A DNA stretch of 64,000 nt, taken from positions 99,356 to 163,355 of the forward strand of contig NZ_KK366021.1 of NCBI RefSeq assembly GCF_000686805.1, in the 5' to 3' direction. The translations under genes were made by a program, and so were the position numbers. The stretch is from Bacillus sp. UNC41MFS5. Its GTDB lineage: Bacteria > Bacillota > Bacilli > Bacillales_B > DSM-18226. Below the pieces are notes generated by a model. It was given only the letters and a program-made list of their open reading frames with translations, was not told the origin of the DNA and searched no databases. This document shows positions 53,657 through 62,964 of the stretch, one piece after another. Within the stretch, counting starts at the first letter, position 1, and every line of letters starts with the position of its first letter.

Positions 53657-53830
53657 ATGATGAAAAGAATAATGGAATTCATTCAACATACAATGCAATC
53701 TTTTAGAAATTCAATGGACCAATATGGAGAAGCACGAATTGTTTTTTATGAAAGTATGTCTGCTTTAAGCGAAAGAAAAATAACCTCATTTAACGAAGCC
53801 TATACAAAAAAACGCGGAGCGGCCCTCTAG
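53657..53830 (+). CDS. Small protein of unknown function (57 codons)
   Basis: Two tandem ATG codons (53657, 53660) follow GGGAGGAATC, a good site especially for the second. The product (MMKRIMEFIQHTMQSFRNSMDQ...ALSERKITSFNEAYTKKRGAAL) is amphipathic, without membrane segments or a recognised family. No operon partner. Plausible as a real small gene because of the ribosome binding site. Confidence 0.55.
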   Translation: MMKRIMEFIQHTMQSFRNSMDQYGEARIVFYESMSALSERKITSFNEAYTKKRGAAL

Positions 53831-53906
53831 ACCATCTCCGCGATACAGTTATTCATTTATTTTTAAGGTTCAGCAACAGAATTTTTCTTACCCATAAAAA
53901 GTGGAG

Positions 53907-54818
53907 TCAGTTAGCCAAAAAAATCGTGTTTTTTTTATCTACAAACACAGACCGAAAACGACCAGGTGAAATTTGCATCATTGAAGTAAAAACACGAGTA
54001 AAATATTGGACAGAAATAAAACCAGTTTCCTCAGAAATTTCTTTTAATGATAAATTTGACTTTTTAAGTAAGGTGACCGCTTTTTTTATTCTTTCATCCA
54101 AAACATATTTTGAATAACTTACTCCTAATTCTGACATAAATATTCGTGATAAATGCCTTCCTGATATGTGCAAATGTTTAGCCACTTCAGTAAGTTTTAA
54201 GGGACTTGATAAATTATCATGTATATATAATTTCGCTTGAGTAAGGAGGACAGAAAAACTCTCTGAAACCATTCGTTGTTTACTGTGATTTAATGGTGGA
54301 ACAAAATTTTCTATTATAGAGAGAATGAGGGAATGAGCCATGCTTGATAGCATTTCTACAAAAAAAGCATGTTCTTTCATTGTTGCTTGGATCAGCAAAG
54401 ATTTCCAAAGTAAAGTAGTGGGTGTATCATCACTATGATGTAATACTACCACCTGTTGTTGTTTAATCGCTTCTATGATCCTTATCCATTCTTCACTTGA
54501 TTCAGATTCAATTAATTCAAATGCAACATATAGTAAGAACAGACCGTTCTCGCTTTTTATTTGATGCAAAACTTCCGGCCGTGATAAAAAAAGTGTGTTC
54601 TTATGGAGCGGATAACTATTATTATATTCAATATACGTTCCTTCCCCATCAACCACAAAGCATACTTCAAAAAAGGAATGTTTATGTAATTGATTGTCAT
54701 AATGCTTGGGCATTACTCCCCAATAATGCACTTGAAAAGACGCACCATTTTGATTTAAACGGTGAACATATTCATTCAAAGAACTTTTTCCAGATACAAA
54801 TTTATTTAAATCCAACAA
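53907..54818 (-). CDS. AraC family transcriptional regulator
   Basis: A regulator of about 303 residues. An N-terminal cupin (HYDNQLHKHSFFEVCFVVDGEGTYIEY) is followed by AraC helix-turn-helices: SSPLKLTEVAKHLHISGRHLSRIFMSELGVSYSKYV and LSLKEISEETGFISVQYFTRVFTSMMQISPGRFR. Start is uncertain among GTG 54824 and two TTG codons; a TTG at 54818 has GGGGAG at proper spacing. It is transcribed separately, just downstream of the second polyol operon, its probable target. Confidence 0.82.
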   Translation of the reverse strand: MLDLNKFVSGKSSLNEYVHRLNQNGASFQVHYWGVMPKHYDNQLHKHSFFEVCFVVDGEGTYIEYNNSYPLHKNTLFLSRPEVLHQIKSENGLFLLYVAFELIESESSEEWIRIIEAIKQQQVVVLHHSDDTPTTLLWKSLLIQATMKEHAFFVEMLSSMAHSLILSIIENFVPPLNHSKQRMVSESFSVLLTQAKLYIHDNLSSPLKLTEVAKHLHISGRHLSRIFMSELGVSYSKYVLDERIKKAVTLLKKSNLSLKEISEETGFISVQYFTRVFTSMMQISPGRFRSVFVDKKNTIFLAN

Positions 54819-54847
54819 AGGCACTCCCCTTCAATTAAACCTCATCT

Positions 54848-54885
54848 AAAAAAAGTAGAGATGTCATAACCATCTCTACTTTTTT
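54848..54885. terminator. Terminator of the 54.9-58.4 kb operon
   Basis: A run of A plus AGTAGAGATG pairs with CATCTCTACTTTTTT, a 10-bp stem with an 8-nt loop, flanked by A and T tracts so it is active on both strands. It closes the epimerase end of the second polyol operon. Confidence 0.85.
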
Positions 54886-54911
54886 AGGTGCAAATGAATT
54901 AAATGTTACTC

Positions 54912-55853
54912 TCAAAAACTAAGAGTTTGTTTTAAAGCATCAACTGAAGTTCTGATACCCGCCTCAACAGACATGGTAAGATCCTCCATTTCAAGTGAAA
55001 CTTCACCGTTATATCCCATCATACGAACAACAGAGAAGAATTCTTTCCACCATTGCAAATCTCGACCGCAGCCGACAGCCACATAATTCCATGCTCTATT
55101 TGCTGTATCCGTAACCTCTTTTGTTTCCAATACGCCATTAATAGCAGATAAATGTCTTTCAAGTCTTACATCTTTACCGTGAACATGGTGAATAGCAGCT
55201 CCTAATTCTCTTGCTGCAATAATTGGATCTGCACCCATCCAGATTAAATGGCTTGGGTCTAAATTCAAACCAACAATAGGTCCGACGGCATTCCGCAATC
55301 TAAATAATGTTTCTGGATTATAGACTAATTGCGAACTGAAATTTTCAAGAGCAATTTTTTCGACACCGCATGATTCAGCCTTTTTCACTAACTCTTTCCA
55401 ATAAGGTATGGCTACCTCATTCCATTGATAATCCAAAATCTCTTTTAATACAGGGGGCCAGCTGACTGTATAAGTAATCCAGTTAGGAATTTTATCTTCC
55501 GGGCTTCCTGCCGGCAGACCACTCATCATAATGACCTTCTTAACACCAAGTAAACCGGCTAATTCCATGGTTTTTTCTGTTACGTCTCTGTGCTCTTTTC
55601 CAAGTTCACCTGGATCTAAAGGATTCCCGGAACAATTCAATGCGCAAAGCTTAATATTTCGCTTTTCTAATTCACCTAAAAATTCACTTCTTTTTGCTTC
55701 ACTTTCCAGCAATTCATTTAAACGTAAATGTGGAGCCGGTGACCATCCTCCTGTTGTCATCTCAATGGTATCAATCCCCATTTCAGCAACAGCATCCAAC
55801 ATTTTTTCAAAAGGCAAATGGCCTAAGCTATCCGTTACATATGACAATCTCAT
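54912..55853 (-). CDS. Sugar phosphate isomerase/epimerase family TIM-barrel protein (copy A)
   Basis: A 313-residue xylose-isomerase-like TIM-barrel enzyme related to IolE/IolI. MRLSYVTDSLGHLPFEKMLD, IALENFSSQLVYN, GLNLDPSHLIWMGADP, IHHVHGKDVRLE and GEVSLEMEDLTMS supply the metal-binding Glu, Asp, His and Glu. The ATG at 55853 is preferred. It differs from the protein at 62965-63906 at only 14 of 313 positions by my count. Last gene of an operon with an IolG-like dehydrogenase and an IolT-like carrier; substrate unknown, probably an inositol isomer or keto-polyol. Confidence 0.85.
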   Translation of the reverse strand: MRLSYVTDSLGHLPFEKMLDAVAEMGIDTIEMTTGGWSPAPHLRLNELLESEAKRSEFLGELEKRNIKLCALNCSGNPLDPGELGKEHRDVTEKTMELAGLLGVKKVIMMSGLPAGSPEDKIPNWITYTVSWPPVLKEILDYQWNEVAIPYWKELVKKAESCGVEKIALENFSSQLVYNPETLFRLRNAVGPIVGLNLDPSHLIWMGADPIIAARELGAAIHHVHGKDVRLERHLSAINGVLETKEVTDTANRAWNYVAVGCGRDLQWWKEFFSVVRMMGYNGEVSLEMEDLTMSVEAGIRTSVDALKQTLSF

Positions 55854-55883
55854 ATTAAAAACCTCTCTCAATCTAGTTTATTT

Positions 55884-56906
55884 TTATGCCAAAACTAAGC
55901 TATTTTTATATAAAGCTGGACATTCATCAAGTTGAATTTGAACACGTTCCCCAGTATCTCTTGCCTTTGAACAAGCCGTAGAAGTAATCGCCGCTACATA
56001 TCCATCCCAAGCATTAGGTCCATTTAATTCATCTGCCTTCACGGAATCAACCCAAAGCTGAAATTCTCTATCATATGCCTTTACAAAGCGATCCTTCCAA
56101 TCAGATGATACTTTTGTAAAATCTTTACCCTCCGTACGAACACTTGAAAAAGCTGGATCCGTTAAAGATACCATTCCTTCTTCACACAATACTTCACATT
56201 TTATATCATATCCGTAATGGCAATTTACAAAGATTTCAATATCAATATGAATGCCCGACTCTGTTTCTAAAATGACAATCTGAGGATCATGTAGCTCCTT
56301 ATGTGCACTTGATGTTCTTTTTGGCAAAATAACTTGTGCCGACACATAGTTCTCTTTCAGTAACCATCTTAATACATCAATTTCATGAACAACTGAATTC
56401 TCAACAGCCATAGGGGTAGTATAGCTTTCATCTACTCCTGGATTTCGGTGAGCACAGTGAAGCATTAGTACTTCTCCAAGTTTTCTGCTATCAAGCATTT
56501 CTTTTATTTCTTCGTATCCTCTATCGTATCTCCTCATATATCCTACTTGAACTAATTTTTTACCCAGTTTTATTTCTTCATCAATAATTCTTTTACAGCC
56601 CTCCGCTTCTACAGCTAAAGGTTTTTCACAAAATACATATTTTTTATTTTTTATAGCTTCTAAGACATAACCTTCATGTGTTGGATCCCAAGAGGTAACG
56701 ACAACTGCATCAACCTCAGGCAATTGAATTAGCTCTTCTCCAGATTCTACAAATTTAGCACCAACTTCTTGAGCAATTTGTTGCGCTCTTTCCACATTTA
56801 TATCAGAGACTGCAACCACCTTTGCTCCCTTAGTTTTATATGTAAGTCTTTGAATATGATCCATCCCAATTGCACCCGTACCAATAACACCAATCTTTAA
56901 TTCCAC
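55884..56906 (-). CDS. Inositol dehydrogenase-like Gfo/Idh/MocA oxidoreductase
   Basis: A 340-residue NAD(P)-dependent dehydrogenase close to Iol[31 protein letters not shown] (Lys95), VGYMRRYDRGY and AVENSVVHEIDVLRW. The His of the catalytic pair is kept (His174), but the position of the catalytic Asp of B. subtilis IolG is Asn170 here, and the following Trp context differs. It may act on another inositol stereoisomer. The GTG at 56906 follows GGAG. Second gene of its operon. Confidence 0.83.
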   Translation of the reverse strand: MELKIGVIGTGAIGMDHIQRLTYKTKGAKVVAVSDINVERAQQIAQEVGAKFVESGEELIQLPEVDAVVVTSWDPTHEGYVLEAIKNKKYVFCEKPLAVEAEGCKRIIDEEIKLGKKLVQVGYMRRYDRGYEEIKEMLDSRKLGEVLMLHCAHRNPGVDESYTTPMAVENSVVHEIDVLRWLLKENYVSAQVILPKRTSSAHKELHDPQIVILETESGIHIDIEIFVNCHYGYDIKCEVLCEEGMVSLTDPAFSSVRTEGKDFTKVSSDWKDRFVKAYDREFQLWVDSVKADELNGPNAWDGYVAAITSTACSKARDTGERVQIQLDECPALYKNSLVLA

Positions 56907-56940
56907 AATAAACACTCCTTATTTATAATTTTTCCAGTTA

Positions 56941-58371
56941 TTATTTTGATGCTGCAGCTTTCTGATCAACATGAACTTCATCATAGGTGCGGAAGTAACT
57001 TTCAATCTCCTCAAGAGAGCGGCCCTTTGTTTCAGGCATCATCTTCCAAATAAAAGTGATAGATACCAACCCTACTGCCGCGAAAGCAAAGAATGTTCCT
57101 GATAAGCCAACTTTGTCGATTAATATTGGGAAAAAGAAGCCAATCACAAAATTTGTTATCCAGAGGAAGAAGACGCTAATCCCCATGCCAAGTCCTCTCA
57201 GTCTTAACGGGAATATCTCTGAGAGCGAGACCCATAATACCGGCCCAATGGCTCCCTGCATGATCGCTAGAAACGTGACTGTAAGGGAAAGTATTACATA
57301 TGGAAGGGATGCATTCCCTTTCAGAAGGGAAGAAAACACTCCAATAAGTAAAAGTACCGTTGTTGTTCCTGTTAAACCCCATAACATCATGGAACGACGT
57401 CCAACTTTTCCAAGAAGCCAAATTCCGACGAAGGTTGCCAATACCGAGATCACCCCATTAGCAACATTACCAATAAGAGCGGCTTTAGTAGCAAATCCAG
57501 CTTCTTTCAGAATTTCAGAACCATAGTACATAATCGAGTTAACACCTGTAAGCTGTGACGACATGGCAATTCCAATCCCAAGAACAACGATGCGTCGCAC
57601 CCAAGGCACGCCCAAATCTTTCATTGTTGCTTTCTCAATTTCAGATTCTGAAGCAATTGCAGCTTTAATTTCTTGCAATTCTGCTTGGGCCCTGTTTTCA
57701 TCGCGTACTTGTTGGAGAACACGTAAAGCTTCCCCCATTTTTCCTTGTGATGCCAGCCAGCGCGGGCTTTCAGGTACTATTAGCATTCCAAACCAAAGGA
57801 CAACGGCTGGAAGTGTTGCTACAACTAGCATGTAACGCCAAACGTGATCATTTTCACCCAATGTTGATGCAATGGTGGCATTAAGCGCGAAAGCTAGAAA
57901 TTGTCCAGTAACAATCATTAACTCGTTCTGAGTAACCAACCTGCCCCGCCGTTCGACTGGTGCCATTTCTGCTAAAAAGGTTGGAACTGTAACTGAGGCC
58001 CCACCGACAGCCAGACCAAGTAGAAAACGAAAAACAAGCATAATACCTGCATTTGGTGAAAGGGTACATCCTAGCGCTGCAATAAAGAATAATAATGCCA
58101 GACTAAGAATATTCTTTCGTCGGCCGTTACGATCTGACAGCCTACCGCCAAATACTGCCCCAAGCGCAGCTCCGAAAAGAAGTGAACTCGTAACAAGTCC
58201 TTCTGTTAACGGATTAAGATTGAGCTGGTCGGGTTTCGCCATATAAGGAAGTGCACCGTTGATTACACCGGTATCATATCCAAACAGCAGTCCCCCGAAT
58301 GTCGATACTAAAGTAATGATCCGTAAAAATGCCTTTGGAGTACGCCCCTTCTCAGTTACCTGATTTGCCAT
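56941..58371 (-). CDS. Sugar/inositol:proton symporter (sugar porter MFS, IolT-like paralog 2)
   Basis: Twelve-helix sugar porter of 476 residues, similar throughout to the iolT product at 48654 ([62 protein letters not shown]). First gene of a three-gene operon; its upstream region carries three copies of the operator GCATACGCTTGCAT, also found before the adjacent LacI gene. Substrate probably an inositol isomer or related polyol. Confidence 0.88.
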   Translation of the reverse strand: MANQVTEKGRTPKAFLRIITLVSTFGGLLFGYDTGVINGALPYMAKPDQLNLNPLTEGLVTSSLLFGAALGAVFGGRLSDRNGRRKNILSLALLFFIAALGCTLSPNAGIMLVFRFLLGLAVGGASVTVPTFLAEMAPVERRGRLVTQNELMIVTGQFLAFALNATIASTLGENDHVWRYMLVVATLPAVVLWFGMLIVPESPRWLASQGKMGEALRVLQQVRDENRAQAELQEIKAAIASESEIEKATMKDLGVPWVRRIVVLGIGIAMSSQLTGVNSIMYYGSEILKEAGFATKAALIGNVANGVISVLATFVGIWLLGKVGRRSMMLWGLTGTTTVLLLIGVFSSLLKGNASLPYVILSLTVTFLAIMQGAIGPVLWVSLSEIFPLRLRGLGMGISVFFLWITNFVIGFFFPILIDKVGLSGTFFAFAAVGLVSITFIWKMMPETKGRSLEEIESYFRTYDEVHVDQKAAASK

Positions 58372-58458
58372 AAGTATTTCTCCCCCACATTTTAATGTTT
58401 TATATGAACTTCCGAGCCATTAATGTATGTTTCATAGGGTCTCTTTAGGCTCAATTAC

Positions 58459-58472
58459 GCATACGCTTGCAT
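58459..58472. promoter_or_regulatory. LacI-type operator O1
   Basis: GCATACGCTTGCAT, a pseudo-palindrome around the central CG typical of LacI/GalR sites, nearest to the transporter gene. Confidence 0.75.
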
Positions 58473-58554
58473 TATTGTTTTAAAAAAAACGGTTCATCTA
58501 GTCACGCCTTTTTACTAGTTTCCATAGATATCCTTTTAATTACCATCGTTTTAT

Positions 58555-58568
58555 GCATACGCTTGCAT
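58555..58568. promoter_or_regulatory. LacI-type operator O2
   Basis: A second identical copy of GCATACGCTTGCAT, 96 bp from O1. Confidence 0.75.
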
Positions 58569-58628
58569 TTGTTCCTAAAAAAATAGTTAGTGACCAATTT
58601 TCATCTTTGAAAGAATCTTAGAATTCAT

Positions 58629-58642
58629 GCATACGCTTGCAT
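58629..58642. promoter_or_regulatory. LacI-type operator O3
   Basis: A third identical copy, 23 bp beyond the stop codon of the LacI gene. Confidence 0.75.
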
Positions 58643-58664
58643 TAATGGGAGAAAAAGGAGTAAG

Positions 58665-59693
58665 TTAGACTTTTCCTCCGCAAGATTCTCTTATAACTAA
58701 TGTAGGACTAATTTCTAGTTTTTGTTTCATAGTTGATGTTGAATTTAATCTCTCTATTAACCGTTTACATGTTAGGGTTGCAATTTCTTTTATCGGTTGA
58801 TGGATGGTTGATAGATATGGTTTATAGAAAGTACATAACTCAATATCATCAAATCCTATCACGGCTATCTCATTAGGAACCTTTATATCCAGTTCCTTCA
58901 ATGCCGAGATCGCCCCCAGTGCCATTAAATCATTCTGTGCAAAGATGGCCGTCACGTCTTTTAAAATATCCATATTATCCTTTATCAAGCGGTAACCCGA
59001 CTGGAAAGTCGTGTCTCCATAAAATAATTTATCACTATCATACTGGAGATGATGATCCTTAAACGCAGCTTTAAAGCCTTCAGTCCTTTGTTGAAACTCG
59101 TTGCCGCTGATATTAGCTGACAAACACATGATGTTCCTATGACCTAGTTTAATTAAGTGGTCACCGGCAATATACCCGCCTTTGTGCTGGTCTACACAAA
59201 CAAAATCTACATCCTTTGTTTTATAAAATGGCGGTAAATACTTACAGAAGATAAAAGGGACTTCCGTTTTTTCTAGTGCTTCTATGGATTTATCATCTAA
59301 AGACGGCTCCATAATAATCAGTCCATCTACTTTCTTTGCAGCAATGAATCTTTCGATATTATTTTGTTCTGTAAACCTATTCTCAAAAAATGAGCTAATA
59401 ACATCCATTTGCATCTGTTCAAGACTTTCGATAATTTCATTCTGCCATGAGCTAAAGTACACTTCTATCCCCTGTCCAAATAAACTTTTAGGTAAAATGA
59501 CACCTATTGTATTGGTTTTATTCGCACTTAAGCTTCTTGCATTAGCATTAAATTGAAAACCATGCTCTTGTGCGATTTTCCAAACTTTTCTCTTGGTTTT
59601 CTCTGAAATCATTGGACTGTCATTTAAACATCTGGAGACAGTAGATTGACTCACATTCGCCATTTTTGCAATATCTTTCGTGGTGATTGCCAT
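58665..59693 (-). CDS. LacI family transcriptional regulator
   Basis: A 342-residue repressor. The N-terminal helix-turn-helix TTKDIAKMANVSQSTVSRCLN (3-23) and hinge are followed by a periplasmic-binding-protein-like sensor domain (IGVILPKSLFGQG, FAQNDLMALGAISAL, IAVIGFDDIELCTFYKP). The same palindromic operator lies upstream of its own gene and three times upstream of the transporter gene downstream, so it most likely represses the second polyol operon and itself. Inducer unknown, probably the transported polyol or a derivative. Confidence 0.9.
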   Translation of the reverse strand: MAITTKDIAKMANVSQSTVSRCLNDSPMISEKTKRKVWKIAQEHGFQFNANARSLSANKTNTIGVILPKSLFGQGIEVYFSSWQNEIIESLEQMQMDVISSFFENRFTEQNNIERFIAAKKVDGLIIMEPSLDDKSIEALEKTEVPFIFCKYLPPFYKTKDVDFVCVDQHKGGYIAGDHLIKLGHRNIMCLSANISGNEFQQRTEGFKAAFKDHHLQYDSDKLFYGDTTFQSGYRLIKDNMDILKDVTAIFAQNDLMALGAISALKELDIKVPNEIAVIGFDDIELCTFYKPYLSTIHQPIKEIATLTCKRLIERLNSTSTMKQKLEISPTLVIRESCGGKV

Positions 59694-59736
59694 AATAGCT
59701 TTTTCGCCTCTTTATGATCTATTTATTATTAGACTA

Positions 59737-59750
59737 CGCATACGTATGCG
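59737..59750. promoter_or_regulatory. LacI-type operator O4 (autoregulatory)
   Basis: CGCATACGTATGCG is a perfect 14-bp palindrome with the same CATACG core as O1-O3, 44 bp upstream of the LacI start codon. Confidence 0.75.
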
Positions 59751-59898
59751 ATTTGAATTATAGTTTATAATATTCAGTCTATAAAATCAATAAAGAGGTC
59801 ACTTTATCCCCCCCCCTTTTTAGCTATTTTAAAGAAAAGTTATTCAACAATTTATTTTTTGGTTAACTGTTGAATAATCTATGGGTAAATATTAATAT

Positions 59899-59913
59899 TA
59901 AAAACGCTTTCAG
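59899..59913 (-). promoter_or_regulatory. cre-like site upstream of the LacI gene
   Basis: On the minus strand TGAAAGCGTTTTTA fits the cre consensus except near the end. It is about 210 bp upstream of the LacI start; relevance uncertain. Confidence 0.35.
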
Positions 59914-59947
59914 TCAACAGTTGTTTTCAAAATTTATCAAAAATTTT

Positions 59948-59993
59948 AAAAAGCCCCTTTTTGTGAGACAATTTTACTGTCTGCACAAAAGGG
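59948..59993 (-). terminator. Terminator of the third polyol module
   Basis: On the minus strand CCCTTTTGTG and CACAAAAAGGG pair with an inner AGACA/TGTCT stem, followed by CTTTTT. It lies about 70 bp past the third transporter gene. Confidence 0.7.
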
Positions 59994-60063
59994 ACAATCT
60001 CAAATGAACATCTATACTTTTAATTTTGAGATTAATAAGATTCCATGCTCCAACACTACTATT

Positions 60064-61485
60064 CTATGCCTTCATTTTAAAATTCTCTTCTATTTGTTCA
60101 AGCGAAAGGCCTCTAGTCTCTGGCAAGTTTTTCGCTACAAACACTACCCCAATGAATCCAAACACAGCAAATAAGAAAAATGTTCCTGAAAGCCCGACAA
60201 CCTCTAAAAGCGTAGGGAAAAATAGACCTACTATAAAATTGCAAAGCCATAAGAACAATGTTGCAATTCCCATACCAACACCACGTATGCGCGCAGGAGA
60301 AACTTCAGCAATAATCAGCCATCCTAAAGGACCAATTGCCCCTTGGAAGAAGGCTAAATATAGGACTGTCAGCGATAATACTGCAAATGGCAAGACAGAT
60401 GAACCAGCAAGTGCGAAAGTAGAGATACCAATCGTAATAAGAACAACTGTTACACCCGTTAAACCTGTAAGCAGCATGGTTCGTCTGTTAATTTTGTTCG
60501 TGAGAGACATACCAACGATTACAGCTATAACGGCGATTAATCCATTTGCCACGTTTGCAATCAAAGCAGTTTTTGTTCCAAAACCGGAACTTTCAAGAAT
60601 TTGTGTTCCATAATACATAATGGAGTTTATACCGACTAACTGAGATATTGATCCAATTATAACCCCTATTAATACCATCTTTCGAATCCAAGGTATTCTT
60701 AAATCTTTTAGTGTTGCCTTTTCCATTTTTTGCTCTGCTTGGATACGTGCTTTTATTTCATTTAATTCTTGTTGTGCTGTACTCTCATTACGAATCATTT
60801 GAAGCACTTTTAGTGCTTCGGCCATTCTTCCTTTTGATGCTAACCAGCGAGGACTTTCTGGTAAAATAACCACTCCAATCCATAAAGCCACAGCTGGTAA
60901 TGTTGCAATGACTAACATATAACGCCAAACATGGCCTGTATCACCGAAGGTATTTCCGATGACTGCATTAAAGATATAAGCTAGAAACTGTCCAGTTACG
61001 ATCATCAATTCATTTCGAGTAACCATCATGCCCCGCCGGTCCGAAGGAGACATTTCTGCAAGATACGATGGTATGATCACGGAAGAACCACCAACAGCAA
61101 GTCCGAGCAAAAATCGGAATATAATCATGATGGATGCATTTGGTGCAAGAACGCAGCCTATTGTTGAAAATAAAAATAAGATTGCTAGATACATGATTAG
61201 GCTTCTGCGCCCTTTTTTATCAGATAACCGACCTCCCGTTATTGAACCAAAAGCCGCACCTAGGATTAATGAACTCGCTACTAACCCTTCTGTAAAAGCA
61301 GTAAGATTTAATTGGTCTGGTTTAGCCATAAATGGAAGTGCCCCATTAATGACTCCTGTATCATATCCAAATAATAGCCCCCCGAATGTTGATACAGTCG
61401 TAATTAATTTTAAGAACTTTTTTGGGTTCTTTTGCTGGACATGTTCCAGTTGAACTGTACTCTCAGAAACATTGAGATTTTGCAT
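60064..61485 (-). CDS. Sugar/inositol:proton symporter (sugar porter MFS, IolT-like paralog 3)
   Basis: A 473-residue twelve-helix sugar porter related to the two other IolT-like proteins ([57 protein letters not shown]). Its N-terminus carries a longer charged tail. It is last of a minus-strand module after a Gfo/Idh/MocA dehydrogenase, with a 221-bp gap that holds a cre-like site. Substrate unknown. Confidence 0.88.
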   Translation of the reverse strand: MQNLNVSESTVQLEHVQQKNPKKFLKLITTVSTFGGLLFGYDTGVINGALPFMAKPDQLNLTAFTEGLVASSLILGAAFGSITGGRLSDKKGRRSLIMYLAILFLFSTIGCVLAPNASIMIIFRFLLGLAVGGSSVIIPSYLAEMSPSDRRGMMVTRNELMIVTGQFLAYIFNAVIGNTFGDTGHVWRYMLVIATLPAVALWIGVVILPESPRWLASKGRMAEALKVLQMIRNESTAQQELNEIKARIQAEQKMEKATLKDLRIPWIRKMVLIGVIIGSISQLVGINSIMYYGTQILESSGFGTKTALIANVANGLIAVIAVIVGMSLTNKINRRTMLLTGLTGVTVVLITIGISTFALAGSSVLPFAVLSLTVLYLAFFQGAIGPLGWLIIAEVSPARIRGVGMGIATLFLWLCNFIVGLFFPTLLEVVGLSGTFFLFAVFGFIGVVFVAKNLPETRGLSLEQIEENFKMKA

Positions 61486-61601
61486 GTTACATTTCCCCTT
61501 TGTCTAATGGCTTGATAACATTTTCTTCTGCCAGATTCCTTGATTAAGTCAGAATGGAAAAATTAAAGACTCCCATGTAGATTCTTGCTACTTCGATTAA
61601 T

Positions 61602-61615
61602 CTAAAACGCTTTCA
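61602..61615 (-). promoter_or_regulatory. cre-like site upstream of the third transporter gene
   Basis: On the minus strand TGAAAGCGTTTTAG, close to the cre consensus, lies about 115 bp upstream of the 61485 start in the gap after the dehydrogenase gene. Confidence 0.45.
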
Positions 61616-61706
61616 TTTCGCTTTTTTAAAAAATATTTTATCTAACCGAGGAACAATCAATGATCATTGTCCCCGGGCACAATCTTTTATAACGATGCTA
61701 TTTACT

Positions 61707-62906
61707 TTACACTAGCTGTGGTTTTTTGCTCTCATATTTTACCCAAACAGATCCGTTTTCTGCAGAACGAACACAGTTTTCAATCCAGCGAATCCCTTCA
61801 ATTCCAGCATTAATATCAGGGTATACTAGATTTTTCAATGTCTCCTCATCACCGCGATTTTTGGCATCAATGGCAATGGCAAATTTCAGATAAATATTTG
61901 CCCAAGATTCGGTTAATCCTTCTTGATGCAATGCTCCCAAACGCTCATCAGCATTACATGTTTCATCCAAGTAAGGCATTGCACGAATTAAGGTTTGAAT
62001 AGGTTCTCCTTGTACTTCAAACCTAAGTTCATTTGGTTTGCTATCCCACCATTCTAGGCTTGCTTTAGATCCGACAATGCGAATTCTTTGGCCGTCCATA
62101 CATCCTGCATTAATAGAAGATGTCCATAGTCTTCCTACTGCTCCATTTTCATATTGCATCAGAACAAAAGCATTATCCTCTAAAGGAGCACGGGAGCCAA
62201 CAAAACTTTGTCGGTCACATAATAATTTATTAATTTTCATGTTTGGCATAATCAGCTCGGACATATAGTAAGTATGGGTTGAAAGATCTCCCAAAACAAA
62301 GCTTGGACCAGCAACCTTAGGATCTACACGCCATTTTTGGGCAGCATTTGTTTTGTCACCTTGTTCGGTTGCACTAAAACCATGTGTGTATTGTAAATCA
62401 ACCACACGAATATCACCGATCTTACCTTGTTCAATCATGGCTCGCATTTGAAGCAGCAACTGATTCCCGGAAAAACCATACGTTACTCCTACAATTTTCC
62501 CATGTTTTTCTGCCAGAGCTTTAATCTCCTCACCCTCTGAAACCGTGAAAAACAGTGGTTTTTCACAGATGACATGCAATCCAGCTTCCAGTGCTGCTTT
62601 CGTAATTTCATAATGTGTTCCGTTAGGAGTGGCAATGGAGACAACCTCGATACCATCCGCACGTTTAGCTTCTTCCGTAAACAATGTTTTATAATCAGGG
62701 TAACAGCGGTTTTCATCTACCCCAATATTGACACCAAAGTCCTTCCCTCTTTCAGCATCAATATCAAATGCACCTGCGACTAATTGAAAAGCGGTATTAT
62801 CTCTTAGTGCACCAATGCGGTGTTTATAACCAACCTGGCCAGTTCGCCCGCCTCCAATCATAGCCCAACGTAGTGGTCTTGCAATCTTTTTCTCTCCATT
62901 TAACAT
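61707..62906 (-). CDS. Gfo/Idh/MocA family oxidoreductase
   Basis: A 399-residue NAD(P)-dependent dehydrogenase longer than IolG. The nucleotide motif is GGGRTGQVG (18-26), with HVICEKPLFFTVSEG (Lys116) and the Asp207-x3-His211 pair in LGDLSTHTYYM; the catalytic triad is thus intact. It resembles scyllo-inositol or other polyol dehydrogenases but I cannot assign a substrate. The ATG at 62906 follows GAGAGGAG; the longer ORF is not needed. It lies 58 bp downstream of the TIM-barrel gene at 62965. Confidence 0.83.
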   Translation of the reverse strand: MLNGEKKIARPLRWAMIGGGRTGQVGYKHRIGALRDNTAFQLVAGAFDIDAERGKDFGVNIGVDENRCYPDYKTLFTEEAKRADGIEVVSIATPNGTHYEITKAALEAGLHVICEKPLFFTVSEGEEIKALAEKHGKIVGVTYGFSGNQLLLQMRAMIEQGKIGDIRVVDLQYTHGFSATEQGDKTNAAQKWRVDPKVAGPSFVLGDLSTHTYYMSELIMPNMKINKLLCDRQSFVGSRAPLEDNAFVLMQYENGAVGRLWTSSINAGCMDGQRIRIVGSKASLEWWDSKPNELRFEVQGEPIQTLIRAMPYLDETCNADERLGALHQEGLTESWANIYLKFAIAIDAKNRGDEETLKNLVYPDINAGIEGIRWIENCVRSAENGSVWVKYESKKPQLV

Positions 62907-62964
62907 CGTAAAAACTCCTCTCAATTGAATAATTTCCAGTATTTTTTCAGAAATTTCTGTAAAA

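Larger units (their letters stand above)
58372..58664. promoter_or_regulatory. Promoter region of the second polyol operon with three operators
   Basis: The motif GCATACGCTTGCAT occurs at 58459-58472, 58555-58568 and 58629-58642, all in the same orientation and 96 and 74 bp apart. No gene lies in this 293-bp region. Multiple LacI-type operators allow DNA looping and strong repression. Confidence 0.8.
59694..60063. other. 370-bp region: LacI promoter, operator, cre-like site and a terminator
   Basis: Contains the perfect palindrome CGCATACGTATGCG at 59737-59750, a cre-like site at 59899-59913 and the terminator of the third transporter gene at 59948-59993. No gene is seen. Confidence 0.65.
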
